From: Acholoe squamosa
Taxonomy: Eukaryota; Annelida; Polychaeta; Phyllodocida; Polynoidae
NCBI GenBank assembly: GCA_949317995.1
Contig: OX439043.1
Location: 42,413,560 to 42,477,559, forward strand
Direction of reading: 5' to 3'
DNA: 64,000 nt
The notes beneath the pieces are model-generated. The model made no database searches and was not told where the DNA came from. It saw nothing but the letters and a program-made list of their open reading frames with translations. This document shows, piece after piece, positions 31,587-42,072 of the stretch. The first letter of the stretch is position 1. Each line of letters begins with the position of its first letter. Made by a program: the position numbers and the translations under genes.

Positions 31587-34007
31587 AATTCATCTGTTGC
31601 GGATCTATGCTCCCCTAGTGTTCAATGTACGCCTACGGGCACTTGTATCCCTCAATCTGATTGGTTTATACTGGTCACACCCCCGTCCGCTCCTCCAATC
31701 AGTGAACCTCTTATAGGGAGGATTAGGGCTGAGGCACAAAATGGCCGCGCCCATGGAGGAGGGGAAGAGGGAACTGGTTACACCAAATTTTGTGAGTTTA
31801 ATGTCTTTTTCACCTGTAATACTGGTACTTGTGCATGTAAATTCATGGTAAATGAAGTGGAGGTCCAATTGAAGCCGTGTAGGTTATTCTGTGAATGTTT
31901 CATGAGGGGTGAAGTAGATGAAGACTGGGAGTGGTTGATGTACAACAGTTGTTTTGGGGCCAGAGTCATTGACCCAGATTGTGAATTACAATACGAAAGT
32001 GCAAATTATATTAAAGCTGGTACTGACCACGATGTAGTTAGCAAAAAATTGACCTCAGAAATAGAACAGGGTTTTATCTCAAGAGTGAGTCACCCAATGT
32101 ATTGCATACATCCTATAGGGGGCGTCTCTAAGGATGATGGTTCTATCAGAGTAATAATAGATTGCTCGTCACCCAAAAGTGGTAATGTCAATGATTATTC
32201 TCAAACTACAAGTGAGAAATTTTCTTACAAAACTGTTGACAACGTAGCTGATAATTTGTGCCCCGAGGACTGGTTATATACCATAGACATTAGAGATGCC
32301 TATAGGGCCCTCCATATCCACCCTGACAGTAGCAAATGTCAGGGATTGTGCTGGGATTTTGGTAATGGACCAGAGTACCTTCGTGATAACCGTCTGTCTA
32401 TGGGTTTAAGTTCATCTCCCTATGTATTCAATCGCACATCTGATTTTATCACTCGTTGTTTAAGTAGGTCAGGTCACAATAATTGTGTTAACTACTTGGA
32501 TGATTTCTGCATCTGGGAGAGTACAAAGGAAAAATGTGAAGATGCCCAGAGGGCATTAATACGTATCCTCAGACAGTTAGGGTTCTATGTTAGCTTCAAG
32601 AAGTGTAGCCCTGGAGCTAAATGCATGAGATTTCTAGGTATTGACATAGACACTGTGAACATGGAGCTCAGACTCCCCAATGATAAATTGGTGAGGGTCC
32701 AGAAAATGGTAAACAAATTTTGTGACCTTCAAAAAGCTACAAAAAATGACATTGATGAACTTGCCGGATTATTGGCATATTATAGCAGGGTTGTCCGCGG
32801 GGGTAGGACTTTCTGTCATAGGATTTATGATCTATCTGCCTCTGTCAAGTCTCGCTATGCTAAGCTTTCACTGACGGAAGCTTTCAGAGAGGATATTAAG
32901 TGGTGGAGAGACTTTCTTCCCAAGTTCAACAGCAAGGCAAAGGTTCTGTACCGCAGTGACACCATGATTAGTATGTACACAGATGCAAGTGGAAATGGTT
33001 ATGCCGCCTACCATGCAGGTGACTGGTTGGCTGCCATTTACCAAGGAAAAGACAAATCACCTATACTGGAAGCAGCTATAGGTCATAAAGTGGAAGTTCC
33101 TGAGCAGCATGTAGTGGATAACATAAATGTGTTGGAAATGATTCCTGTGGTTGATGGCTTGAAAAGTTGGGGGGACAAATGGAAAAACCGCTGTATATGT
33201 CTGATAACAGATAACACTCAAGTCCTTTATGCTGTAAGAACAGGCAGAAGCAAAAACAAGCACACAATGGCCATGCTGCGCGAGTTCTTTTGGTTGTCAG
33301 CTGACCATAACTTCTGCATTGATGTAGTATATATCAACACCAAGCACAACAAGGTTTGCAATAGTCTCAGTAGGCTCAATGAGCCTATGGCTATCAAAAC
33401 TTTGGTCCATGAAATGTCTGAATCTTCTTTGTGCTGCTATGATTTGTTCTGTAGGGATGGTGACACTAGAGAAGGAAGCAGAGGTGATCATGCGCATGCA
33501 TTATGCCCCATCAAGCATCCAGACCCGCTCAACACAGCTAAAGAAATACATGGACTTTTGCGAGGAATTCCAATTGACACCCTTCCCATGTACCAGCAGA
33601 AGGATTGTGCTATATATAGCATACATGGCAAGGAGTATGAAGGTGTCATCAATCAGGGACTACCTATCGGGACTAAACCATCATCTAAAACTGAATGGGT
33701 TCCCTCCAATCAATTACCAGGACTACCAGATACACATGCCCATAGAGGGAATCAAAAGGAGGCTGGGAATGGCCGTAAAAAGGGCCTCCCCGATTCTCCC
33801 TCAACATATGTTAAGGATGTTCAACCATCTAACTGGAAACAAGGGCCACACTGCATTCAGAGCTGCATTACTAACTTCATTCCGGGGTCTCCTGCGCAAG
33901 CAACACATGACAGACTCAGCAGTAATGTTGCGCAGGGAAGACATTCACATGACAACATGGGGTATGATGATAACAATTCGGGGCTCGAAGACCATTCAGT
34001 ATGGTGA
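31581..34007 (+). CDS. Ngaro reverse transcriptase-RNase H (ORF2)
   Basis: In frame with Gag after the TGA; first ATG at 31845 (720 codons). Numbered from that ATG: RT motif TIDIRDAYRA at about 146-155, SMGLSSSPYVFN at about 185-196 and the catalytic YLDD at 217-220. RNase H follows, with MYTDASGNGYAAY (D380), NVLEMIP and ITDNTQVLYAVR, ending near NSLSRL. The type is that of Ngaro/DIRS, not Ty3/gypsy, with no integrase. The last roughly 200 codons overlap the recombinase gene in another frame and have no recognisable domain. No break is seen. Translation by readthrough from Gag or from the ATG at 31845 are both possible. Confidence 0.92.
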   Translation, partial: LDNSSVADLCSPSVQCTPTGTCIPQSDWFILVTPPSAPPISEPLIGRIRAEAQNGRAHGGGEEGTGYTKFCEFNVFFTCNTGTCACKFMVNEVEVQLKPCRLFCECFMRGEVDEDWEWLMYNSCFGARVIDPDCELQYESANYIKAGTDHDVVSKKLTSEIEQGFISRVSHPMYCIHPIGGVSKDDGSIRVIIDCSSPKSGNVNDYSQTTSEKFSYKTVDNVADNLCPEDWLYTIDIRDAYRALHIHPDSSKCQGLCWDFGNGPEYLRDNRLSMGLSSSPYVFNRTSDFITRCLSRSGHNNCVNYLDDFCIWESTKEKCEDAQRALIRILRQLGFYVSFKKCSPGAKCMRFLGIDIDTVNMELRLPNDKLVRVQKMVNKFCDLQKATKNDIDELAGLLAYYSRVVRGGRTFCHRIYDLSASVKSRYAKLSLTEAFREDIKWWRDFLPKFNSKAKVLYRSDTMISMYTDASGNGYAAYHAGDWLAAIYQGKDKSPILEAAIGHKVEVPEQHVVDNINVLEMIPVVDGLKSWGDKWKNRCICLITDNTQVLYAVRTGRSKNKHTMAMLREFFWLSADHNFCIDVVYINTKHNKVCNSLSRLNEPMAIKTLVHEMSESSLCCYDLFCRDGDTREGSRGDHAHALCPIKHPDPLNTAKEIHGLLRGIPIDTLPMYQQKDCAIYSIHGKEYEGVINQGLPIGTKPSSKTEWVPSNQLPGLPDTHAHRGNQKEAGNGRKKGLPDSPSTYVKDVQPSNWKQGPHCIQSCITNFIPGSPAQATHDRLSSNVAQGRHSHDNMGYDDNNSGLEDHSVW

Positions 34008-34413
34008 TCGACTTCTCAGAGTCCCAATTGCAAAACTGAAGGACCCTCAGTTGTGTGCGGTCTACTGGACCGAGAAACACTTCAACGAAGTGATAGGGAC
34101 AGACAGTTCACCAGCATTCATGTTAAGTCCCGGTGAGCCCATGTCTTATCAGGCCTATATGGATATTCTCAAGTATGTGGCAGAACAGGAAGGGTTAAAT
34201 CCAGATGACTATTCTTCACATAGCCTCCGCCGGGGAGGGACGTCCTACTTATGCTCTGTTGGAGCTACAATTGAAGAGTTAAAAACTTGTGGAGACTGGA
34301 AGTCTGATATTGTGATGATCTATATACATCAACCGATTGAAGCAAGGATAGCTTTTGATCTTAGAGTTGCTCAGGAGTTGGACTCGGTGCTCTCAGATCC
34401 CGTTCCACCTTAG
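33379..34413 (+). CDS. Ngaro tyrosine recombinase (ORF3), 344 aa
   Basis: This frame is +1 relative to ORF2 and overlaps it by 629 nt. An N-terminal SAM-like region (about 35-125) precedes the catalytic part. Catalytic residues expected of the family are visible: Arg in FRGLLRKQH (R173), H-x-x-R in HSLRRGG (H281, R284), the GDWKSD position (W307) and Tyr in IVMIYIH (Y315). The enzyme would integrate a circular cDNA at short matched sites without target duplication. The start ATG at 33379 is the first in frame but codons further in could serve. Stop TAG at 34411-34413, 23 nt before B1. Confidence 0.92.
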   Translation: MSLWLSKLWSMKCLNLLCAAMICSVGMVTLEKEAEVIMRMHYAPSSIQTRSTQLKKYMDFCEEFQLTPFPCTSRRIVLYIAYMARSMKVSSIRDYLSGLNHHLKLNGFPPINYQDYQIHMPIEGIKRRLGMAVKRASPILPQHMLRMFNHLTGNKGHTAFRAALLTSFRGLLRKQHMTDSAVMLRREDIHMTTWGMMITIRGSKTIQYGDRLLRVPIAKLKDPQLCAVYWTEKHFNEVIGTDSSPAFMLSPGEPMSYQAYMDILKYVAEQEGLNPDDYSSHSLRRGGTSYLCSVGATIEELKTCGDWKSDIVMIYIHQPIEARIAFDLRVAQELDSVLSDPVPP

Positions 34414-34435
34414 TGACTGCCAGGTTTGGGGGTTT

Positions 34436-34539
34436 GGCGCTTAGCCAGCCACTAAACATTATTGGCCAAATCTAGTATATCTTGTCCTGTCTTGGATCAT
34501 GTATACCATGTTTGATATATTATGTGGGGACATTCTAAT
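34436..34539 (+). repeat. Ngaro B1 repeat
   Basis: 104 bp starting GGCGCTTAGCCAGCC and ending TTCTAAT; one substitution from B2. It abuts A2 directly. Confidence 0.93.
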
Positions 34540-34732
34540 GTGTGATATAATGCATTATATGAGTATTAGTGAGGTACCGGTATTATTTTTCCCTCCTGCA
34601 CCCACTGTGGTGTCTCCACCTGTACTCCACCTGTCTAACTAATTCCTACCTGGTTAGTTACACTGTTGTAGCAACCACAGTTCCTCCATCTCCTCACCCA
34701 CTCAGTATGTACTGGTGTATTGGTGTCAATTT
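34540..34732 (+). repeat. Ngaro A2 repeat (uninterrupted)
   Basis: 193 bp starting GTGTGATATAATGCATTATA. It is the internal second copy of A1 and shows the unoccupied gypsy target GCATTATATG. A 41-bp spacer with AATAAA near 34767 separates it from B2; that signal may serve element polyadenylation. Confidence 0.93.
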
Positions 34733-34773
34733 CTTTTTTATGTTTAGTGTGTTAATTAATATTATTAATAAAG

Positions 34774-34877
34774 GGCGCTTAGCCAGCCACTAAACATTAT
34801 TGGCCAAATCTAGTATATCTTGTCCTGTCTTGGATCATGTATACCATGTTTGATATATTATGTGGGGACGTTCTAAT
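34774..34877 (+). repeat. Ngaro B2 repeat (right end)
   Basis: 104 bp, matching B1 except for A-to-G in GGGGACRTTCTAAT. Its end marks the right boundary of the element. Confidence 0.93.
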
Positions 34878-35967
34878 AGGGTAACTATCAACTGCTCTTC
34901 TTCATTTGGGTTCATTTTGTGATTTTGGTAGTTTCTCAGTTAAAATCTATAGTTTGAAGAATGCAGAAAGAGATAGAATACTGCTCCGATTTTGATTTTT
35001 AGTTTTTGACCTAATTCAGGCTAATTATGTAAACTATAGTAATCATACCTCCCTGAAACTTTCTTGTCTAAATGGATGGTTGAAATTTTTCAATCTAACA
35101 GCAATCACAAGCCCCACCATGAGGTGTGATGTAAAAAGTGTCAATTGGGGTAATGATTGGTTTGATTAACAGACAGGGGTAAGGTTAATCCTGGGAGAAA
35201 GAGAAGGCTTCATTAAAAACTCCTCCTGTGCATTTTATAATATCTCACCTCAGCACAACGCAAAATCCCATCATTCATTCCCTAAGTATTGCTACTGTAA
35301 TTGGCAATTCTGCTATAGGTAAATTAAAGGATCGGCAATGTTTGCAATAGGTGTCATCCACAAAGCCTTAGGTTCCACTGCCAACGGACTAATTGTTTGA
35401 TAAAGAACAGCGAATTTCCATCTCATAGCGATTGACAATAATGTTCATTGGGTGAGCGAGAAGCTGAAGTGGAAAAGGAGACATTGGGTGCTAGTTGCTA
35501 AGCAACATCATCTTGGTTACTGCATGGCCTCTGGACACATGTTAATGTGCATATTATGATATCACACCTCAGCGCATTGCAAGTACTATAGTTTAAGCTC
35601 CATATATGTCCTACTACTGTTAGTGGGATTTCAGCTACGGGAAAATGACAAAATTAGCCTGTTGTTTGGCAGCCGTTGCTTATACCAAAAGATTAATAGC
35701 GCCAAGACAGTCCCTGTATCAGGTTTTAGGAGGTGGTTAGTGCTCTTAGGTTAATGATTTTGCCATCCATTTAGATGAGAAAGTCTGAGGAAGGTAAAAT
35801 AAGTGAAATTTACATAATAAGCCTAAATATAGGTCAAAATCTAAAAAAATAAGAATTGGAGCAGCATCCTATCTTTTTCAGCACCCTTCAAACTATAGAT
35901 TCCACATGAGAAACTTCAACTATCACAAAATTCCCACAGGAGCTACTTCTTTTTATAGTTGCCCTCC
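34878..35967. mobile_element. Foldback element abutting the Ngaro right end
   Basis: Left arm about 34878-35090 and right arm about 35755-35967 are imperfect inverted repeats of about 210 bp; shared blocks include AATCTATAGTTTGAAG and CTAAATGGATGG. The centre contains a spaced direct repeat around ATCTCACCTCAGC near 35241 and ATCACACCTCAGC near 35561. No transposase is encoded. The left arm begins exactly where B2 ends, so the Ngaro element landed at or in its terminus. Confidence 0.8.
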
Positions 35968-36625
35968 CCCCTACTAGTTGGGATATTTGCTGTTATTGCC
36001 CACAGGCCATGTATTGCGCGCCTGCTCACCCAGGGGGCTGGAGGCAGGTGCCAGGCACCAAATGTACTAATATAAGGGACTGCCTGCCATCCACCCCTCT
36101 GAGAATATACCATTCTGGTAATATGCGTGCCCGCTCACATCATATCAGATGTAGCTGTTCATTGAACTCTCCCCCTGTCGACACAAATAAATGCTTCTGG
36201 CTGGAAATCGTGCCTGTCTGTATTCATAAATAATACGAAGTCAACACAAAAATGTGTGTGCACATACCGAAATGGGTTCTTACTGATTTAGATAATTATG
36301 TGTGTTATATACATCTAATTCCTGATGACACAACGTAAATAATGATCATCAATTTCTGCATTGTCATCAGCCCTGTTAAGGTATTTTCAATAATGCTCCC
36401 ATATTGGGCATCTTAGGCTATTTGGTCTCAAGGATATGGTTGTTTCAATCATAGAATTGGGGAAAAACAATGGCATCCTCTGACAAAAATAACCATTTGA
36501 ATGAGACAAAAAAATGTCCAGTTAACGTTTACTAATTTAGTTTTTTTTACCTTTAAACACTGGGATGTGGGTCACTTGTCACCCTACCAGAGGGTCCTGC
36601 TTTTCTGTTTTGCTAGGTTGGTTGT

Positions 36626-36629
<4 letters not shown>
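35968..36629. other. Unassigned DNA
   Basis: No gene is supported. Confidence 0.5.

Positions 36630-36670
<41 letters not shown>
36630..36670. repeat. (TG)n microsatellite
   Basis: About 20 TG units followed by a G run. The Cys/Val frame across it is an artefact. Confidence 0.95.
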
Positions 36671-36674
<4 letters not shown>

Positions 36675-37050
36675 GGGGGGGGTTATACTATCAGCTACTT
36701 TCTCTTAATAGATATGCAATTCACCAATACGAAAAAATCGCACCTTAAATTCAACATTAAGAATTGCCACACAGGGGTCAATCTTATTCGCGTACAAGTG
36801 GACCATTGCCTTCTTTCTGTCCATTTTGTAGATTAGATTCTTCCGCAATGAAGAATAATTTTACCCTTCTACTCACAGCCTTATAGTTAAATAGTGTCAT
36901 ATTTGAGTATTGGCTCGAGTTCAATCCACTCTTTAGTAGTATGAAGTTGATGTGCTAATTCATGTTCTAATAGCTAGTTCTAAGGTATTGGATTAATGCG
37001 GACTTGTGAAAGTGTGCTGATGCAGCTGATATTGATATTCTGTGTCATCT

Positions 37051-37140
37051 AGTGACGTGGGTATGTTGCCCAGTGACGTGGGTATGTTGCCCAGTGACGT
37101 GGGTATGTTGCCCAGTGACGTCGGTATGTTGTCCAGTGAT
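37051..37140. repeat. 21-bp tandem repeat, 4 copies
   Basis: AGTGACGTGGGTATGTTGCCC begins at 37051, 37072, 37093 and 37114, with a partial fifth. The unit is a multiple of three, so both strands give repetitive short frames, which are not taken as coding. Confidence 0.9.
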
Positions 37141-37249
37141 TTTACCATATACATTGTAACGACATACTGTTTTCATGTTACCTTTCTTATTTATCCATGT
37201 CTCCTCCATTGTCCTTATACATGTATACATAATTACACTCCTCTTTGAC

Positions 37250-38917
37250 AACATGAAAGGATACTAATCACCTGATGCCCCGACTCACTCCCTTTAACCC
37301 CAACTTTATTCTCCTTGTAACAAAGGCACTTAATAGCTATTCACTGCTGACCTGCCATATACTGTATGACACCGCCATTTATCTGTGTTATAGGCTAACA
37401 AGCCAAAATACGACTGATAACGAGATGCTTTTCTCAATCATAGTCTTATTGTTTCCAAATCATTTATTTGTACAAGAAATATGCCCAATAAGATATATTT
37501 AAGAAATAATCACATATAGATCTGCATAACCTAAGTAACATTGCTCACACATCAAGGTGCCCCCTTTTTAACGATTTCTGCTATTACTTGCCATTATGCT
37601 ATGTCATGTCTATCAGCAGCACCGTCCCCCACATATTCTTGAACCCTCCCCCATTCCCTACATGCAGCTTCCTCTTCCTAATCTACCGTTGGTGCGTGTG
37701 ACCTGGGCGTGTGACCCTGTGGTGCATGGGAGCGTGAGCCATCGTGATACACTACTTACAGTGGGATTACTGGTCTAAGGAGCAGCTCCAGCTCAGCTGG
37801 TGTTCACTGAGCACCTCATGGGGTAGCTATGGAGGGTCAGATGTATAGAAAAAAAGACCACAGCCAAAAGCCGTGCCACAAATACCAAATTGCTATAGCA
37901 ACGATGTGAATGATCAGCTAGTGCACACTGTATAACTCAGGTTTACGAGCTTCCATGATGTCAGAATGTAATATGCTCTGGTCACTATGCTTTGAGAAGT
38001 CTGATGATTGTTTTGCGGGCCCCAATTCTAACATCAATACTACAAATAAATAGTGGTTTGTTTATTTCGTTACGGGGCTCATTTTATTCCCAATTGAAAT
38101 GAAAATAAATGTTTAAAAATTCGCAACATTTAAAAAGAAATAAAACTGAAAAACGCCCGTCAACATTTCTTGTGAATGATTTCATTTGTTTCAGCATGCA
38201 CTGTGTTCCCCATGATAAGGCGCCATCTCTGCCTCCCGGAGAACGGGGACCTAACTCACATCACACGTGTTATTGTATAATCAGGGGGATCAGGTACCCC
38301 TTATAAAGACAACAGCAAATCCCCAGCAGTCCAGGCACCACGGGTCGCCACCATGGGCCCTGGGTCATGCTGCTCACAGATAGTTTGTAATAAAAGGCTA
38401 TTCACTAACAAAGGGTATTTGATAAAATCACGTTTTTCCACGATGATAGAATAATGGTCAGCCCATATCAAAATCCAGAAGACGCATCTTCATACATTCT
38501 GATAGGTATTTATAAGCAGACACTTCCACGTCTTCTGGCACGATCAGGCCAGAACAGGAAATTAGTCATTTTATAATCTCTATACTGAAAGAAAAAAAAA
38601 TGCCAGCATCACCCACCACTATCATGGTAATCCCTGAATTGTAGTATCAATATGAAGTCTTCACCAACTTGATATTTCGTCTTCTGTTGTAATCATTAGG
38701 ATCGAACCTATTTCAAATTCAGTGAGGACTTTGCCCACGCCTGCTCAACTGACATTAATTTCCAATAAGAGGGACTAATTTCCAATAAGAGGGACCTCAA
38801 GCTCCAATAGGAGATGCTCTTAAAAATAGAATTCTTAGGGTGGAAATGAATTGAGGTGGAGAAGGAGCATCAACCATCCTTTGTTCCTTTCAACATGTGG
38901 ATTTATTAATGCTGTTC
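37250..38917. other. Unassigned DNA
   Basis: No gene is supported. A stretch near 37750-37825 (GAGCAGCTCCAGCTCAGCTGGT) resembles stretches near 13660 and 15700 and may be a dispersed repeat. Confidence 0.45.
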
Positions 38918-38918
38918 G

Positions 38919-39410
38919 CCCAGTGGGCACACAATGTTGCATCAACATTGACAACCAGTTGATGTTATGTTGATGGTGTTGATCAACCTGTTTTCAACAC
39001 TTTTTCAATATTTGTATTTCAACATTGTCAACCGTCACCATTTCAACATCCAGTCAACAGTTGACATATCAATGTTGAAATATTGTTGTCAACTCAACGT
39101 TGATTCAACATTGATTTGTCAATGTTGAATCAACAATATTGATTTCAATGTTGATACAATGTTGATTCAACATTGATATGTCAACAAAACAACTGTCAAC
39201 GTTGTTTCAACATTGTTGAAACAATGTTGAGTCAACATAGAAACACAAACATTGAATCAGCGCTGATGGTTAGATGTTGAATCACAGTTGATTTTGAGTA
39301 TGTTGTTTCAACTTTCAATTTCAACTCTATTTCAACCCTAAATCAATGTTGATATGCAAACATTGCAAACGTTGTTTCAACGCTGAATCAACATTGATGT
39401 GCCCAGTGGG
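38919..39410. mobile_element. MITE-like element of CAACATTG/CAATGTTG words
   Basis: Terminal inverted repeats CCCAGTGGGCAC (38919-38930) and GTGCCCAGTGGG (39399-39410) match with one mismatch. The 492-bp interior is built almost wholly from CAACATTG, CAATGTTG and TTGATTCAACATTG words in both orientations. No coding. No clear target duplication. Confidence 0.75.
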
Positions 39411-40752
39411 TCATTACATGACTGTGAGAAGAGAAATAAAATGATCCTCATTACTTCGGAGGAGGTTTCTCAATTGCAAAATGACTAAAATGACTAAAAT
39501 GACTATGTTGGTATGACAGAAATCATTGTATTAAATGTAACCCGACTTAGGTGGCTCGTTTTTTTTTGTTTTCCTCTTAAAGCTTCACAGGATTTTCATT
39601 CATTAAAATCAATCTGGATAAGTGAGCCTGTGGAAAACATAAATTAAGTGTTTATATGGCCAGTAAACGCCACATTATTTCAATTTTGTTGACATAACGG
39701 ATTTATAGATCCCCAGAATGAAACTGGAACTGTAAACACATCAGAATAAAGAAGCTCCTATCAGCATTTCACAGCCCAAGGGAGTAGGATTAGCATCATA
39801 AACAGGTCTACCCTCTCAGAGATAAATATGTAGAATGCCTTTATATACAATATATACAGCTGATATAACCGCTTCCAATTTATGATTTATAGGTTTAAAC
39901 AAAATGTATAAAATCCTTTGCCAGAAAGTATTGTGCGGAGTTCTACTAAAAATGTTTTAAGAGTTTGTGAGGCAGGTGTTACTAACAACTACTTTTACGG
40001 CACAAGACTTGGGAAGGCATTACATTGTTAAACAGTAGCTTTTATATAAGAGTGTGTTACGCCTGCTGTAAAATAGTGATGAGTTATTGTCTGTCTACTT
40101 ATTCATTTTACAGTGGCAAAGGTCAGCACACTGAATCACTGTGTCAAAACATACCTCGCTGTAAGAACCGAGATGTAAGTGCAGAAAAAAACCTAAAGGT
40201 CGGGAAAGTCATTAAGATTTTCATGGAGTGATGTTTGCTTTGGTTAAGTTTCATATTTAAGAAGTTGTAGAAGAGGATAGTAGGTAAAGACATGTTTATC
40301 CGTCCTTGTACATATCTGCTCAACATCACCAGGATATCTGAAAGGCTAAACTTAGCATATATTAGAATGGACAGGGTATTGGATATGAGAAGGCTAATGT
40401 TAAATTTGAAAACGACGAAATACATATTCCATTCACCATTCCAGGAACAGGTTCTGCTCTTATGTAACCCCTAAGTACAAACATTATATATCGGATGGAG
40501 TCTTCTGGCAAACTTTGGTCCCATCATCGATTTCCAATCTTAGCCTAAAGGCCTTTCTATCTTCATGTTGCATTGTTTCCTAAATGACTAAAGCACACTA
40601 GGAGTAATATGATGCACCATAACCGTAAAGATTCTGTGTAACGTCCATTCCAGTCAGTGAGGGCCCATTAAAAGGTCTTTATCTGGAGTCATGTTGTCAA
40701 ATTCCCAACATCCTCTATGCTATGGAATATCGAGGGTGTTGAGTTGAGTTGA
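39411..40752. other. Unassigned DNA
   Basis: No gene is supported; short frames near 40025-40474 have no recognised domain. Confidence 0.5.
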
Positions 40753-41245
40753 GACCAAGTCCAGCAAAAATGATGCAGGTCTGAAGTGAACAGATGCGGG
40801 ATGAGCAGACGCGGAATGAGCAGACACAGGACAGATATTTTTCCATTATTTGCCTATGATAGCCACATATTTTGAACATATGGGACAAATATGGTACTGT
40901 TGAATATGTGCTGCCTCTGAACGTATCACATCATTAGTTTCAGCTTTGTAATGTCCAGAAAAACAGAGTTTTAAATGAATTTACTCTTATGTCCCGCATC
41001 TGCTTATTTGCTTGTCCTGCGTCTGCCCATTTATAGACCAGCTCATCAGTTTTTAGCCTATTACAACCACAATTTCTTTATCTATGGCTTATACATGGTC
41101 TCAAGGAATTTCACAAAATCATATTTGTCCCATATGTTCAAAACATGTGGCCATCATAGGTAAATAATGGAAAAATATCTGTCCCGTGTCTGCTGGTCCC
41201 GCATCTGCTCACTTCAGACCTGCACCACTTTCGCTGGACATGGTC
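40753..41245. mobile_element. Foldback element, about 125-140-bp arms, TTGA duplication
   Basis: The left arm (about 40753-40893) begins GACCAAGTCCAGC; the right arm (about 41120-41245) is its imperfect reverse complement. Both arms contain GCAGATGCGGG-type repeats and GACAGATATTTTTCCATTAT. TTGA lies on both outer sides (40749-40752 and 41246-41249), a candidate 4-bp target duplication. No transposase. Confidence 0.8.
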
Positions 41246-42072
41246 TTGAATTTAAGGACATTTTATTTGGAAATCAATCTTGCATATTGTAATTCTTTCG
41301 TTGTCACCAAAAGCAGGTAAATAAACAGAAAATACAAAAGGTTGTCTTTACTTCATACAATACAACACAGAGACAATACAAATACAAAGGCAGGTAAAGA
41401 ACAAACCATATAGCAGTGGGCACATAACCCAGAAGCTATTGTAGCAATTCATCTATACAATCAGGGACATCTAATGCAGTAACAGACTATGGCATCAAAA
41501 CCACTCTTACTCTTCATTATTGCTTATTCATCTTGATCATGAAGAGTTCTTTGCTCTCCACATGTTGTAATTCACAATCGGGGTCACACCTTGACAATTC
41601 ACCTCGGTATAAGGGGGATTTTTTCATATAATACTCCAGTTGTCCTACCAACACGTAATTCTAATTTCTTGTTGCTCCTTAGGCATCTAGCGTGAGCTAC
41701 TATGTTTGCTTTTTTTTCTATTAACTAAATACATTTTCTTCTACTACTGATACTATAGCACATTTTGTCGACTCTTTCGGACCGTTCTTTCACTTCTCCT
41801 CTGACATTTCACTTCCATTGCTCACTTTACGTCATGCACTAGAATGACTGTAGAATATATAATACATACCTCTAATATAAAACGATTGAGTGCATGGCTA
41901 TAATTATGGAATCGGCTATATACCTTCAATAACCACATCTCTCACAGTAAGCAAGGGTCAGTGCTGTCCCTATAGATCAAACACGTCTCATTGAAGGCAA
42001 CGCGTCATACGTTAAGGTCATCATGACGTACAGTGTATTCACCCACCCCATTGTTGGGGCCCTTGATGGGGG
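41246..42072. other. Unassigned DNA
   Basis: No gene is supported. Confidence 0.5.

Larger units (their letters stand above)
30404..34877 (+). mobile_element. Ngaro-type tyrosine-recombinase retrotransposon (main part)
   Basis: With the 17 bp at 17601-17617, this is a 4.49-kb element with split direct repeats: A1 (17601-17617 plus 30404-30579), then ORFs, B1 (34436-34539), A2 (34540-34732), B2 (34774-34877). A copies are both 193 bp with four differences; B copies are both 104 bp with one. It encodes Gag-like, RT-RNase H and tyrosine recombinase frames and lacks an integrase, which is the Ngaro/DIRS pattern. Split direct repeats rather than inverted termini favour Ngaro (or a PAT-like type). 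The coding frames are unbroken, but A1 is interrupted by the gypsy element. Confidence 0.95.

Noticed and set aside
31605-31969. Minus-strand frames over the Gag-RT linker
   Set aside because: Opposite strand of a continuous coding frame; no domain.
36501-36836. Frame with poly(Cys-Val)
   Set aside because: Produced by the (TG)n tract.
37051-37140. Direct repeats as a CRISPR array
   Set aside because: Repeats are contiguous without spacers and the context is eukaryotic; the 30-bp and 106-bp arrays fail for the same reason.
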